The notes: a model not told the origin generated them from the sequence alone. A stretch of 64,000 bases of DNA from Burkholderiaceae bacterium (GCA_913776825.1 CAJYPV010000018.1:458989-522988), one strand, 5' to 3'. Shown: positions 17,096-26,380, numbered from the stretch's first letter. Program-made: numbers and translations.

Positions 17096-18430
17096 CTACT
17101 GCCGGATGGCCCACAGCTCGAGTTCCAGGCCGGGGAAATCGCCCGCCACATGCAAGGCCAGGCTGCCGCTGCGCTCCAGTTGCTTCCACAGCTCGCCACC
17201 CCGATCCAGCTCGAAATAATGGAAGCCCGCATGGAACGGCAGCTGACGCGGCGCCACCGGCAACGAGCGCAGCGCGATGCCGGGCAGTTGCAGGTTCACC
17301 AGGTCGCGGATCTTGTCGACCGGGCCGAGCTTGGACTGGGCCGGGAAGCGCTGGCGCAGCTGTTCCGCCGCAATCTGCGCATTGACCGCCAGCACGAAAC
17401 TGGCGCTGCGCAGCAGGTCGGGATCGCCCACCACCGCGGTGCGCACGCCATGGGTGCGGTCGATCAGATCGATCTGCAGCGCATTGCGCTCCAGCACCAC
17501 CGACAGCATCCGGCGCAGGTCGTCCAGCACCGGCGCGAAGCTGCCGCGCAGGTCGTCATGGCGATAGAGCGGATAGTCCGATGCGAGGCGGTTGTCGCTG
17601 ACGAAGGTCGCCAGGTCGCCGGCCAGTTGCAGGCAATCGCGGTGCAGCTGTTCCGGATGGACATGCGGCGACGCCGCCTGCTGGCGGAACAGAGGATCGG
17701 CGCGGTTGAGCGCCTGCAGCATCAGGAAGTCGGCCAGTTCGGAGACGCCGTTGCCCATCTGCCCCATGCGCGAGGCCAGCAACTGCGCCCGCTGGCGAAT
17801 CAGGCCGCTGAGCAGCGACGCCATCGCGGCCAACTGGCCGCTGGCATCCAGCCGGGTCTGCGGTGCGATGTAGGACGTGTCCAGCACCACCTGCTGGTCG
17901 GCACGCCGCTCGGCCACTCGGGCCACGCCCAGCGCCGCATAACCGTCATGCAGCTCGCGCGCCGGCAGCAGCCGCAGGCTGAGTGCGCCGGTCTGCACCG
18001 GCTCGGGCTCATCGCCGGCATTGGTGACGTCCCGCAGGTCGTGGTCGATGACCTGGTAGCGATGCAGTTCGCTGCCGTCGCTGCCGCCAAAGGCGACCTG
18101 GTTGGTGCCGGGCCGTGCGATCGGCGCGGCCAGGTAGACGATTTCACCCTTCAAGTCGGCCGGCACGTCGAGCGGCGCCAGGGCGGCGTCGCCTTGCGGC
18201 ATCTGGAAGGGCGTGCCGTCGGGCAGCACGCCGCTGGCGCGCAGCAGGCCGAGCCGGCCGATGGACAGCAGCGATTCATCGAGCACCAGCTCGGTGAATC
18301 CCCAGCCATGCGGCGCGAGCGCGCGCACACGCATGTCCACCAGGTGTTCCAGGTAACGGGTTTCCTGCTGGAAGTGATGGGGCAGCAGGAACATGCCCTG
18401 CGACCAGATGACCTTGCTGTGCCAGCTCAC
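17096..18430 (-). CDS. tssK: T6SS baseplate protein TssK
   Basis: This is a 444-residue protein. The opening VIWSQGMFLLPHHFQQETRY is the TssK signature. The rest (GWGFTELVLDESLLSIGRLGL, LDTSYIAPQTRLDASGQL, and a C-terminal FHYFELDRGGELWKQLERSG) matches the family along its length. TssK is a cytoplasmic trimer that connects the phage-like baseplate to TssL and TssM. The start overlaps the tssJ stop by 4 bases. Confidence 0.96.
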   Translation of the reverse strand: MSWHSKVIWSQGMFLLPHHFQQETRYLEHLVDMRVRALAPHGWGFTELVLDESLLSIGRLGLLRASGVLPDGTPFQMPQGDAALAPLDVPADLKGEIVYLAAPIARPGTNQVAFGGSDGSELHRYQVIDHDLRDVTNAGDEPEPVQTGALSLRLLPARELHDGYAALGVARVAERRADQQVVLDTSYIAPQTRLDASGQLAAMASLLSGLIRQRAQLLASRMGQMGNGVSELADFLMLQALNRADPLFRQQAASPHVHPEQLHRDCLQLAGDLATFVSDNRLASDYPLYRHDDLRGSFAPVLDDLRRMLSVVLERNALQIDLIDRTHGVRTAVVGDPDLLRSASFVLAVNAQIAAEQLRQRFPAQSKLGPVDKIRDLVNLQLPGIALRSLPVAPRQLPFHAGFHYFELDRGGELWKQLERSGSLALHVAGDFPGLELELWAIRQ

Positions 18431-18948
18431 GGTTTTTCGACGGTCGCGCTCACCGACAGCTCGTCGGCCTTGATGGTGATCTTCTGCTTCTGGCCGACCT
18501 GCACCGGCGTGACCGCGCGCCAGTTGGCGCGTTCCAGGTCGCGGTAGGCGGCGAAGACCGCGATGAAGCGGGTCTCCGGCTGCAGCGTCTTGTTGTAGGG
18601 GCGGGATTCGCCGGGCGCGAGGGTCAGTTCCTCGCGGGTCACCACATCGGCGCCCAGCTCGGCCTGGTCACGCTGATAGAGCGAGACGAAATCGGCCGAG
18701 TTGAAGGCGGTGGCCGTCTTCAGCTCATACACCCGCACCAGCAGCGGCGAGGGCCGCTGATTGACGCTGGGATTGATCTTGGCGGTCGCCTGGATGGCGC
18801 CGCTCACCTGGGTGGGCTTCGGGCCGCCCATGCCCATCATCGAGCAGCCGGTGAGCGCCAGCGCCACGATCGCCGCGGCGGCCAACGCCGCCATCACCGA
18901 CCGTCCCGACACTCTGAGTCCGCTGAGTCCGCTGAGTCCCATTCCCAT
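18427..18948 (-). CDS. tssJ: T6SS outer-membrane lipoprotein TssJ
   Basis: This is a 173-residue protein with a lipoprotein signal (lipobox LTGC at about 32-35) and a transthyretin-like beta domain, including the family motif PLLVRVYELKTATAFNSADF. TssJ sits in the inner leaflet of the outer membrane and binds the periplasmic end of TssM. It is the first gene of the minus-strand tss operon, so the promoter should lie in the 246-base gap up to galM. The N-terminus has a small in-frame nucleotide repeat (CTGAGTCCG-like units) encoding GLSGLSGL. Translation may start at either of two Met codons two residues apart. Confidence 0.93.
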   Translation of the reverse strand: MGMGLSGLSGLRVSGRSVMAALAAAAIVALALTGCSMMGMGGPKPTQVSGAIQATAKINPSVNQRPSPLLVRVYELKTATAFNSADFVSLYQRDQAELGADVVTREELTLAPGESRPYNKTLQPETRFIAVFAAYRDLERANWRAVTPVQVGQKQKITIKADELSVSATVEKP

Positions 18949-19194
18949 GGCCGTCCAAACCTATTTGTTGATTGGGCGGAAGAATAGCCAGCGAGGGCCC
19001 GTCGGGGTGGTGACTTAGGTAACTCGGCGGCGCCGGGACGGCCATTCCGACGCCCCGGGAGGCCCGGAACGCCCGCATCCGGGGGGATCGGGCGGCCCGT
19101 CGACCGTCCGTCGACTGGGCGGCGGAGCGGCGCGACCACGCGACACGGCCCGCTCGTCGGGCGCGGTCACGTCAGGTCAGGTCAGGCGCTCGGC

Positions 19195-20250
19195 TCAGTC
19201 CGCGCTGAATCGGTGCAGCGTCCGGCTGCGGTAGGTCTCACCCGGACGCAGCACGGTGGACGGCCAGTCGGCGCTGGCGGCATGGTGCGGCGAATTGGGC
19301 GCATGCTGGGTTTCCAGGCACAGGCCGTCGCTCTGGCGATAGCTCGCGCCGTCGGCGCCGGTGAGGCTGCCGTCCAGGAAATTGCCGGAATAGAACTGCA
19401 GACCGGGCTCGGTGGTCAGCACCTCCAGGCGCCGACCCGACGCCGGATCGCGCAGCCGCGCGGCCAGACGCAGGTCGCCGTCCATCGGCGCATCCAGCAG
19501 CCAGTGGTGGTCATAACCCTTGGCGCGCTGCAGTTGCGGATGGGCCTGGCGGATGCGCGACCCGATCACCTGCGGCGTGCGGAAATCGAAAGGCGTGCCG
19601 GCGACGTCCGCGATCGCGGTCGGGATCATCCCGTCATCGACCTCGCAGTAGCGGCTGGCGGGCAGCAGCAGCTCATGGTCCAGCACCGAGCCGTGACCGG
19701 CCAGGTTGAAGTAATCGTGATGCGTCAGATTGACCACGGTCGGGCGGTCGGTGGTGGCTTCGTACTCGATCAGCCAATCCTGATCGCCGACCAGGCGGTA
19801 GCGCACCGTGGCCCGCAGCCGGCCCGGAAATCCTTGATCGCCATGCGGGCTGTCCAGGCGCAGGCACAGCACGCCGTCGTCCTCCGGCTCGACCTGCCAC
19901 AGCAACTTGCCGAAGCCGCCCACGCCCCCATGCAGGCAGTTGCTGCCGTCGTTGGCGCTGAGGGTGTGGCGCTCGCCATCGAGTCGGAAGGCCGCCTCGG
20001 CGATGCGATTGCCGTAGCGCCCCACGATCACGCCGAAATGTGGATTGCGCAGCACATAGTCGTTGAGGGTGGGCAGGTTGAGCACCACGTTGGCGACCTG
20101 GCCGCGGGCATCCGGCACCTCGAGCCGGCTGACCAGCCCGCCCAGCGACAGCACCGACATCCGCAGCCCGCGGCCGGTGTCCATCGTGTATTCATGAACC
20201 GGGCGACCGTCCGGCAGATGGCCGATGGCGCGACGTTGGATGGGGCGCAT
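19195..20250 (-). CDS. galM: Aldose 1-epimerase (mutarotase)
   Basis: This is a 351-residue enzyme. The ATG at 20250 is chosen because the family sequence begins there. Motifs include RYGNRIAEAAFRLDG, NDGSNCLHGG with the substrate-binding His, NLTHHDYFNLAG with the catalytic His pair, and LETQHAPNSPHHA. It interconverts alpha and beta anomers of aldoses. It is third in the minus-strand operon after the dehydrogenase and lactonase, with a 10-base gap to the lactonase. Anomer equilibration would feed the pyranose form to the sugar dehydrogenase. Confidence 0.93.
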   Translation of the reverse strand: MRPIQRRAIGHLPDGRPVHEYTMDTGRGLRMSVLSLGGLVSRLEVPDARGQVANVVLNLPTLNDYVLRNPHFGVIVGRYGNRIAEAAFRLDGERHTLSANDGSNCLHGGVGGFGKLLWQVEPEDDGVLCLRLDSPHGDQGFPGRLRATVRYRLVGDQDWLIEYEATTDRPTVVNLTHHDYFNLAGHGSVLDHELLLPASRYCEVDDGMIPTAIADVAGTPFDFRTPQVIGSRIRQAHPQLQRAKGYDHHWLLDAPMDGDLRLAARLRDPASGRRLEVLTTEPGLQFYSGNFLDGSLTGADGASYRQSDGLCLETQHAPNSPHHAASADWPSTVLRPGETYRSRTLHRFSAD

Positions 20251-20260
20251 GGGCGAGACC

Positions 20261-21175
20261 TCAGCGGGTGACGAAGCGGTGGGCAGGGCGGCCGCGGTGG
20301 CCGTGCGGATCCAGCTCGAACACGGCACCGGCCAGCGCTTCATGCTCGCACTGCTTGCGCGCGGTGGTGACGAACAGCCGGTCCAGCGCCGGCCCGCCGA
20401 ACACCGGACAGGTCGGTTGCGACGCCGGCAGCGGCAGGCGCAAGGTCTCGCGGCCTTGGGCATCGAAGCGGATCACGCAGCCGTCGCCCCAGATCGAGGA
20501 CCAGATGCCGCCCTCGGTGTCCACCGTCGCGCCGTCGGGCTCGCCGCCGTCCATCGGCAACTGCACGAAGACCCGCCGCTCGCCGAGACGGCCATCGGCG
20601 TGATAGTCCAGCGCCCAGATCGTGCGGGTGGGTGAATCGGTGTAGTAGAGCGTCCGGCCGTCCGGGCTGAAGTTCAACGAGTTGCCGACGATCGCGGGCG
20701 GCAGCGGCAGCCGCTCCACCTTCAGGCCGCGACCGAAGCCCACGCCGGCGATCTCCGCGCGGTAATAGCCGCCCACCGCAGCGCCGTGCGGATTGAACAT
20801 GCCGAAGATGAATCGCCCCTGCGGATCGCAGCGCCCATCGTTGATGCGGGTGCGCGGCTCATCAGCCTCGACGGGCGTGAGCGGACCGATCTCACCGGTC
20901 TCCAGATCGAAGAGCGCGACGCCGGAGCCCAGGCCCAGCAGCAGCTCGCCGGGTTGGTCACACAGCGCGAAGCTGCCCAGCGGCTCCGGCAGGGTCCAGT
21001 GGGTGAGGGCGCCATCGGCGGCGCGCCACCGCGACAGGCGATGGCTGTCGATGTCGGTCCAGAACAGCGCCTGCTCGCGGTCGCACCACAGCGCGCATTC
21101 GCCGAGGCGCTCGCGGCAGTCGATGTGGACGCGCGCGTCGCCGACGCCGGCCTTCGGCGGCGTCAGCGGGCTCAT
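20261..21175 (-). CDS. SMP-30/gluconolactonase-family sugar lactonase
   Basis: This is a 304-residue beta-propeller lactonase. The first strand, LGECALWCDREQALFWTDID, carries the metal-binding Glu. RINDGRCDPQGRFIFG and NSLNFSPDGRTLYYTDS carry the Asn and Asp ligands of the SMP-30 family, and EPDGATVDTEGGIWSS is the last signature. It opens the aldonolactone made by the dehydrogenase whose stop overlaps this start (ATGA). In context the substrate is L-arabinono- or D-xylonolactone. Gluconolactone cannot be excluded. Confidence 0.9.
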   Translation of the reverse strand: MSPLTPPKAGVGDARVHIDCRERLGECALWCDREQALFWTDIDSHRLSRWRAADGALTHWTLPEPLGSFALCDQPGELLLGLGSGVALFDLETGEIGPLTPVEADEPRTRINDGRCDPQGRFIFGMFNPHGAAVGGYYRAEIAGVGFGRGLKVERLPLPPAIVGNSLNFSPDGRTLYYTDSPTRTIWALDYHADGRLGERRVFVQLPMDGGEPDGATVDTEGGIWSSIWGDGCVIRFDAQGRETLRLPLPASQPTCPVFGGPALDRLFVTTARKQCEHEALAGAVFELDPHGHRGRPAHRFVTR

Positions 21176-21927
21176 GCCCAGCCTCCATCGACGATGTAGT
21201 CCTGCGCGCTGCACATCGCGCTGTCATCGGCGGCCAGGAACAGCGCCATCGCCGCGATGTGTTCGGGCATCAGCGGACGCTTGAGGCACTGGTTGGCGTC
21301 GATCTCCTTCTTGGTCTCGTCATTGACCCAGAGCTGCAACTGCTTTTCGGTCATCACCCAGCCCGGCACCAGCGTGTTGACGCGGATGTTGAACGGACCC
21401 AGGTCGCGGGCCAGCGAGCGGGTCAGGCCTTGCACGCCCGCCTTGGAGGTGGTGTAGGCCGCCATGCCGCCCTGCATCAGCATCCAGCTGAAGGAGCCGA
21501 AGTTGATGATCGAGCCGCCGCCCAGCTGCTTCATGTCGGGCACCAGCGCCTGAGCCGCGAAGAACTGGTGGCGGATGTTGACCGCGATGGCCGAATCCCA
21601 GAACTCCGGCGTCACGGTTTCCAGCGCATGGCGCTTGTCGTTGGCCGCGTTGTTGAGCAGCGCACCGAAGGGGCCGCCGAGCGTGGTCCGCAGCTGGTCG
21701 ATGGCGGCGCGCAACTGGGCGATGTCGGTCAGATCGGCCGCCACGAAGGCACTGCCCGGCGTGCGGGCGGCAAGGGCCTGGCCGGCCTCCGCGGCGATGT
21801 CGATGAAGCCGACCCGCGCGCCCTGCGCGGCGAAGGCCTCGACCAGCGTCGCGCCGATGCCGGTGGCGCCGCCGGTGATGAGCACGCGGCGGTCCCGCAG
21901 GCTGGGATAGCTTGCGCTGAGGGTCAT
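21172..21927 (-). CDS. SDR-family aldopentose 1-dehydrogenase (XylB-like)
   Basis: This is a 251-residue short-chain dehydrogenase. The nucleotide-binding loop is TGGATGIG, followed by NNAAND. The catalytic Ser lies in NFGSFSW, and Tyr/Lys lie in YTTSKAG (YxxxK). The pattern YPSLRDRR, NDKRH, QCLKRP and the final DYIVDGGWA closely resembles, from memory, the Caulobacter xylose dehydrogenase XylB. It would oxidise the C1 of a pyranose sugar (D-xylose, L-arabinose or D-galactose) to the lactone with NAD(P)+. It is the first gene of the minus-strand operon and divergent from the keto-deoxy-pentonate dehydratase gene. Confidence 0.9.
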   Translation of the reverse strand: MTLSASYPSLRDRRVLITGGATGIGATLVEAFAAQGARVGFIDIAAEAGQALAARTPGSAFVAADLTDIAQLRAAIDQLRTTLGGPFGALLNNAANDKRHALETVTPEFWDSAIAVNIRHQFFAAQALVPDMKQLGGGSIINFGSFSWMLMQGGMAAYTTSKAGVQGLTRSLARDLGPFNIRVNTLVPGWVMTEKQLQLWVNDETKKEIDANQCLKRPLMPEHIAAMALFLAADDSAMCSAQDYIVDGGWA

Positions 21928-21957
21928 GTCTTGTCTCCGAAGATGTGGCGGGATTCT

Positions 21958-21972
21958 ATTAGTCAGACTAAT
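21958..21972. promoter_or_regulatory. Perfect palindrome ATTAGTC-A-GACTAAT, likely operator
   Basis: Two 7-bp arms flank one central base, 31 bases upstream of the dehydrogenase start in the divergent control region. Its size and form fit a site for a dimeric GntR/FadR-type regulator such as the one encoded at 24661 in the facing operon. The assignment is inference. Confidence 0.55.
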
Positions 21973-22022
21973 TCGCAGGTGTCACTGGGATGATCTAGGG
22001 TTTTCACGGATTCGATCCACAA

Positions 22023-22037
22023 TAAAGTAATACTTTA
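22023..22037. promoter_or_regulatory. Perfect palindrome TAAAGTA-A-TACTTTA, likely operator
   Basis: A second 7-1-7 inverted repeat with a different sequence lies 73 bases before the dehydratase start. The divergent operon encodes two regulators (GntR and LysR). Two unrelated palindromes in one 183-base region suggest each regulator has its own site. Confidence 0.5.
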
Positions 22038-22110
22038 ATCCGACGATCGATGCGCGCAGTCGCACCACCGGCGCAGTGGTGACGCGCGTGTCCTCCCTGG
22101 AGACAACCCC

Positions 22111-23040
22111 ATGAGCCAACGCTTCCCGCGACCCTATCAGGGCGTGTTCCCGGTCGTTCCGACCACCTTCAATGAGCTGGGCGGCCTGGATCTGGAGAGC
22201 CAGAAGCGCTGCATCGATTTCATGATCGATGCCGGCTCCAACGGTCTCTGCATCCTGGCGAATTTTTCCGAGCAGTTCGTGCTCAGCGATGAAGAGCGCG
22301 CGGTGCTGACGCGCACCATCCTGAGCCATGTCGATGGCCGGGTGCCGGTGATCGTCACCACCACCCACTACAGCACCCAGATCTGCATCGACCGCAGCCG
22401 AGAGGCGCAGGCCTTGGGCGCGTCGATGGTGATGGTCATGCCGCCTTATCACGGTGCCACGCTGCGCGTGGGCGAGGCCGGCATCCATGCCTTCTATTCG
22501 CGCCTGTCCGATGCGATCGACATTCCGATCATGATCCAGGACGCGCCGATGTCCGGCACGCCTCTGCCGCCGCCGTTCCTGGCCCGCATGGCGCAGGAGA
22601 TCGAGCAGGTCCGCTATTTCAAGATCGAGACCGCCGGCGCCGCCAGCAAGCTGCGCGAGCTGATCGCCCTGGGCGGCGACGCGATCGAAGGCCCGTGGGA
22701 TGGCGAAGAAGCCATCACCCTGCTGGCCGATCTGGACGCCGGCGCGACCGGTGCGATGACCGGCGGCGCCTATCCGGACGGCATCCGGCGCATCGTCGAT
22801 GCCTACCGCGCCGGCGACCGCGAAACCGCCGTGCGCGAATACGGCCGCTGGCTGCCGCTGATCAATGTCGAGAACCGCCAGGGCGGCATCCTGACCGCCA
22901 AGGCGCTGATGAAAGAGGGCGGCGTCATCGCCTGCGATGCGCCGCGCCATCCGTTCCCGACGATGCATCCGGCCGTCCGCGAAGGCCTGCTGGATGCGGC
23001 ACGGCGGCTCGATCCGCTGGTGCTGCGCTGGGCGCGATGA
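22111..23040 (+). CDS. 2-keto-3-deoxy-pentonate dehydratase (DapA family)
   Basis: This is a 309-residue protein of the dihydrodipicolinate synthase/N-acetylneuraminate lyase superfamily. The Schiff-base Lys is Lys171 in YFKIETAG. The N-terminal GVFPVVPTTFNELGGLDLES and the DAPMSGTPLPPPFL stretch match the L-2-keto-3-deoxyarabonate dehydratase branch, which makes 2-oxoglutarate semialdehyde rather than cleaving the chain. It is the first gene of the plus-strand operon, followed by the semialdehyde dehydrogenase. AAAGTATTAC-type palindrome control lies upstream. D-2-keto-3-deoxyxylonate is an alternative substrate. Confidence 0.88.
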   Translation: MSQRFPRPYQGVFPVVPTTFNELGGLDLESQKRCIDFMIDAGSNGLCILANFSEQFVLSDEERAVLTRTILSHVDGRVPVIVTTTHYSTQICIDRSREAQALGASMVMVMPPYHGATLRVGEAGIHAFYSRLSDAIDIPIMIQDAPMSGTPLPPPFLARMAQEIEQVRYFKIETAGAASKLRELIALGGDAIEGPWDGEEAITLLADLDAGATGAMTGGAYPDGIRRIVDAYRAGDRETAVREYGRWLPLINVENRQGGILTAKALMKEGGVIACDAPRHPFPTMHPAVREGLLDAARRLDPLVLRWAR

Positions 23041-23173
23041 TCGCCCGTCCCATCGCGCGACCGACCGTCCGATCACCGAAGGCGATCGCCCGCACGGCCC
23101 CACGTCCGAGCGGCGCGACGCCCACCGACCTTCATCGCCCCTTGCGGGGCTTCAGCCGTTTCGAGGCCCAGAC

Positions 23174-24616
23174 ATGACGCAATCCTTCAAGAACTTCATC
23201 AATGGCGAATGGGTGGAGGGCGTCGAGCAGCGCCCCAACATCAACCCGTCCGACACCAGCGATGTGATCGGTCTGTATGCGCAGGCCGATGTCGCGCAGA
23301 CCGAATCCGCGATCGCGGCGGCGCAGGCGGCGTTCCCGAGCTGGGCCGCCAGCACGCCGCAGCAGCGCTTCGATGTGCTGGATGCGGTCGGCAATGAGAT
23401 CCTGGCCCGGCGCGAGGAAATCGGCCGGCTGCTCTCGCGTGAGGAAGGCAAGACCCTGGCCGAAGGCATGGGCGAAACCCATCGCGCGGCGATGATCTTC
23501 AAGTTCTTCGCGGCGGAAGCGCTGCGCTGCGGCGGCGAGACGCTGGCCTCGGTGCGCCCCGGCGTGTCGGTGGATGTGCTGCGCCAGCCGGTCGGCGTGG
23601 TGGGCCTGATCGCGCCGTGGAATTTCCCGATCGCCATCCCGGCCTGGAAGATCGCGCCCGCGCTGGCCTACGGCAACTGCGTGGTGTTCAAGCCGGCAGA
23701 GCTGGTGCCCGGCTGCGCCTGGACCATCGCCGAGATCCTGTCGCGCACCGCCTTGCCCAAGGGCGTGTTCAATCTGGTGATGGGCGCGGGCTCGCAAGTC
23801 GGGCAGACGCTGGTGGATTCGCCGCGGGTCAAGGCGCTGAGCTTCACCGGCTCGGTCGCGACCGGGCGCCGCATCATTGCCGCATGCGCCGGACGACAGG
23901 CCAAGGTGCAGGCCGAGATGGGCGGCAAGAATCCGCTGGTGGTGCTGGACGATGCCGATCTGAATGTCGCGGTGAACTCGGCGGTGCAGAGCGCCTATTT
24001 CTCGACCGGCCAGCGTTGCACCGCGTCCAGCCGGGTGATCGTGACCGAAGGCATCCATGACCGGTTCGTCGATGCGGTGGTGGCCAAGCTCAAGACGCTG
24101 ACCATCGACCATGCGCTCAAGACCGGCACCGACATCGGGCCGGTGGTGGATCAGCGCCAGCTGGACCAGAACCTGCGCTTCGTCGACATCGCCAAGAAAG
24201 AGGGCGGTCGCCTGGTCTGGGGCGGCGAGGTGGTCGAACGCGCGACGCAGGGCTTCTATCAACTGCCCGCGCTGATCACCGAGACGACCAATCAGATGAC
24301 CATCAGCCGCGAGGAAGTTTTCGGCCCGGTCGCCAACGTGGTGCGGGTGAAGGATTACGACGAAGCGCTGGCCGTGGCCAATGACACCGAGTTCGGCCTG
24401 TCCGCCGGCATCTGCACCCAGTCGCTCAAGCATGCGGCCCACTTCAAGCTGCATGCCGAAGCCGGCATGGTGATGATCAACCTGCCGACGGCGGGTGTGG
24501 ACTATCACGTGCCTTTCGGCGGCAGCAAGGGGTCCAGCTACGGCCCGCGCGAGCAGGGCAGCTATGCGCGGGAGTTCTACACGACCGTCAAGACCGCCTA
24601 CACCTTCCCTGGCTGA
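23174..24616 (+). CDS. 2-oxoglutarate semialdehyde dehydrogenase (aldehyde dehydrogenase family)
   Basis: This is a 480-residue NAD(P)+-dependent aldehyde dehydrogenase. The ATG at 23174 is chosen because FINGEWVEG, the usual beginning, follows it. GLIAPWNFPIAIPAWKIAPAL binds the cofactor, FTGSVATGR follows, AEMGGKNPLVV carries the general-base Glu, and FSTGQRCTASSR carries the catalytic Cys. In this operon the expected reaction is oxidation of 2-oxoglutarate semialdehyde to 2-oxoglutarate, the final step of the non-phosphorylative pentose route. Specificity is inferred from context. Confidence 0.9.
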   Translation: MTQSFKNFINGEWVEGVEQRPNINPSDTSDVIGLYAQADVAQTESAIAAAQAAFPSWAASTPQQRFDVLDAVGNEILARREEIGRLLSREEGKTLAEGMGETHRAAMIFKFFAAEALRCGGETLASVRPGVSVDVLRQPVGVVGLIAPWNFPIAIPAWKIAPALAYGNCVVFKPAELVPGCAWTIAEILSRTALPKGVFNLVMGAGSQVGQTLVDSPRVKALSFTGSVATGRRIIAACAGRQAKVQAEMGGKNPLVVLDDADLNVAVNSAVQSAYFSTGQRCTASSRVIVTEGIHDRFVDAVVAKLKTLTIDHALKTGTDIGPVVDQRQLDQNLRFVDIAKKEGGRLVWGGEVVERATQGFYQLPALITETTNQMTISREEVFGPVANVVRVKDYDEALAVANDTEFGLSAGICTQSLKHAAHFKLHAEAGMVMINLPTAGVDYHVPFGGSKGSSYGPREQGSYAREFYTTVKTAYTFPG

Positions 24617-24660
24617 TGCCAGGCCAGGGACCGGCAGCACCCGTGATAGCCTGCCGCCCG

Positions 24661-25416
24661 ATGAAAACCCGCGCCGACCACTCCACCTATCGCCGCACGC
24701 CGTCCGCGGCCAAGAGCATGCATGGCCGCATCGTCAGCGAACTGGGGCTGGCGATCGTGTCCGGCGAGCTCCAGCCCGGCGACCGACTGCCGCCCGAGCC
24801 TCAATTGCTGGAGCGCTATGAGGTGAGTCGACCGGTGTTGCGGGAGGCGGTGCGGGTGCTGGTCGCCAAGGGGCTGGTGGTGTCGCGTCAGCGTGCGGGC
24901 GCGTTGGTGCGGCCGCGCAATGAATGGCATCTGCTGGATCCCGATGTGCTGTATTGGCTGATCCAGACCAAGCCGCAGCAGGAGTTCCTCAACACGCTCA
25001 TGGAAGTGCGCCGGATCTTCGAACCCGCCGCCGCCGCGCTGGCCGCCAGGGCGGCGACCGAGGACCAACTGCAGCAGATCGAAGCCGCCTTTGCCGGCAT
25101 GGAGGCCGCGACCGATGTGGAGGAGCTGCTGGAGCCGGATCTGGCCTTCCATCGCCGGATTGCGGAGGCCACGGGCAATGATCTGATCGCCTACATCGGC
25201 AACATGCTGTCGCTGGCGCTGCGGGAATCCATCGTCCTGAGCAGCCAGTTGCCCAACACCCATGAGCTGTCGCTGCCGCGTCACAAGGCCATCCTGACGG
25301 CGATCCGCGACCGCGATCCGCTGGCGGCGCGACAGGCGACGCTGGTGCAGTTGCAGGAAACCGGCGATGACCTCAGCAGTGTGTTGTCCACCCAGGGCAT
25401 CGTGGACCTGGCTTGA
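24661..25416 (+). CDS. GntR-family (FadR subfamily) transcriptional regulator
   Basis: This is a 251-residue regulator. The ATG at 24661 is chosen. The N-terminal winged helix-turn-helix is typical (IVSGELQPGDRLPPEPQLLERYEVSRPVLREAVRVLVAKGLV). The C-terminal FCD ligand domain has RRIFEPAAAALAARRA-like helices and the DLAFHRRIAEATGNDLI metal/ligand motif. It is in the pentose operon, 44 bases after the dehydrogenase. It probably represses the divergent operons and is released by a pathway acid. The palindrome at 21958 is a good candidate site. Confidence 0.9.
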   Translation: MKTRADHSTYRRTPSAAKSMHGRIVSELGLAIVSGELQPGDRLPPEPQLLERYEVSRPVLREAVRVLVAKGLVVSRQRAGALVRPRNEWHLLDPDVLYWLIQTKPQQEFLNTLMEVRRIFEPAAAALAARAATEDQLQQIEAAFAGMEAATDVEELLEPDLAFHRRIAEATGNDLIAYIGNMLSLALRESIVLSSQLPNTHELSLPRHKAILTAIRDRDPLAARQATLVQLQETGDDLSSVLSTQGIVDLA

Positions 25417-25420
25417 TTGA

Positions 25421-26380
25421 ATGAATGACGTCCCCAATCCCAACTGGTTCCTGCGCGCGCGTCTGAAGACCCGCCAGCTGTTGCTGCTGATCGCGCTGGA
25501 CGATCACCGCAACATCCATCGCGCCTCGGAAGCCTTGTGCATGACCCAGCCGGCGGCGTCCAAGCAGCTGAAGGACCTGGAGGACATGCTGGAGGTGCGG
25601 CTCTTCGACCGGCTGCCGCGCGGCATGGAGCCGACGGTGTTCGGCGAAACCATGATCCGCCATGCGCGGATGGCGCTGAGCAGTCTGGCGGCGGCGCATG
25701 AGGACATCGTCGCGCTGAAGAAGGGCCTGACGGGGCAGGTCGATGTCGGCGTGATCATGACGCCGGGCATGCAGCTGCTGCCGCGGGCGATCGCCCGCAT
25801 CAAGGCGACGGCGCCGCTGCTGCGCATCGCGGTGCAGATGGAGACCAGCAAGGTGTTGCTGAGCCTGCTGCAGCGCGGCGAGCTGGACTTCATGATCGGC
25901 CGCATCCTCGAAGAAGACGGTGCCGGCGGCCTTCACTATGAAGAGCTGAGCGGCGAGCCCGCCTGCGCCGTGGCGCGGCTGGGCCATCCTCTGCTGGCGC
26001 GTCGCGATCTGGCGCTGGCGGATCTGGCGCGCCAGCCGTGGATCCTGCCGCCGCCGGGCAGCGTGCTGCGCCATCGCTGGGAGCTGATGTTCCGCCGTGC
26101 CGCGCTGGAGCCGCCGGCCGACGTGGTCGACACCACGGCGCTGCTGGTCATCACCGCGCTGCTGCAGCAGACCGATGCGCTGCATGTCATGCCGCTGGAA
26201 GTCGCGCGGTACTACGCCTCGCTGAATGCGCTGGCGATCCTGCCGATCGAGCTGCCCTGTGCCATGGACGCCTTCGGCATCATCACGCGGGAAGGGCATC
26301 TGCTGTCGCCCGGGGCCCGGGCCTTGTTGCAGGAGGTGCGGGGTGTGGCGGCGGAGCTGGGGGCAGCGGAGCGCGCTTGA
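25421..26380 (+). CDS. LysR-family transcriptional regulator
   Basis: This is a 319-residue regulator starting 4 bases after the GntR stop. The helix-turn-helix lies at about 30-55 (HRASEALCMTQPAASKQLKDLEDMLEVRLFDR). The substrate-binding domain follows. The FLRARLKTRQLLLLIALDDHRNI opening resembles regulators of sugar uptake and galactose-binding-protein genes (GbpR-like). Two regulators in one operon suggest combined repression and activation of sugar catabolism. It may control the transporters elsewhere in the window, which is inference. Confidence 0.9.
   Translation: MNDVPNPNWFLRARLKTRQLLLLIALDDHRNIHRASEALCMTQPAASKQLKDLEDMLEVRLFDRLPRGMEPTVFGETMIRHARMALSSLAAAHEDIVALKKGLTGQVDVGVIMTPGMQLLPRAIARIKATAPLLRIAVQMETSKVLLSLLQRGELDFMIGRILEEDGAGGLHYEELSGEPACAVARLGHPLLARRDLALADLARQPWILPPPGSVLRHRWELMFRRAALEPPADVVDTTALLVITALLQQTDALHVMPLEVARYYASLNALAILPIELPCAMDAFGIITREGHLLSPGARALLQEVRGVAAELGAAERA

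Noticed and set aside
18901..18942. Three CTGAGTCCG-like units and, at 19171-19185, three GTCAG units
   Set aside because: Both are very short tandem repeats. The first simply encodes Gly-Leu-Ser in the TssJ signal peptide, and neither resembles a CRISPR or mobile element.
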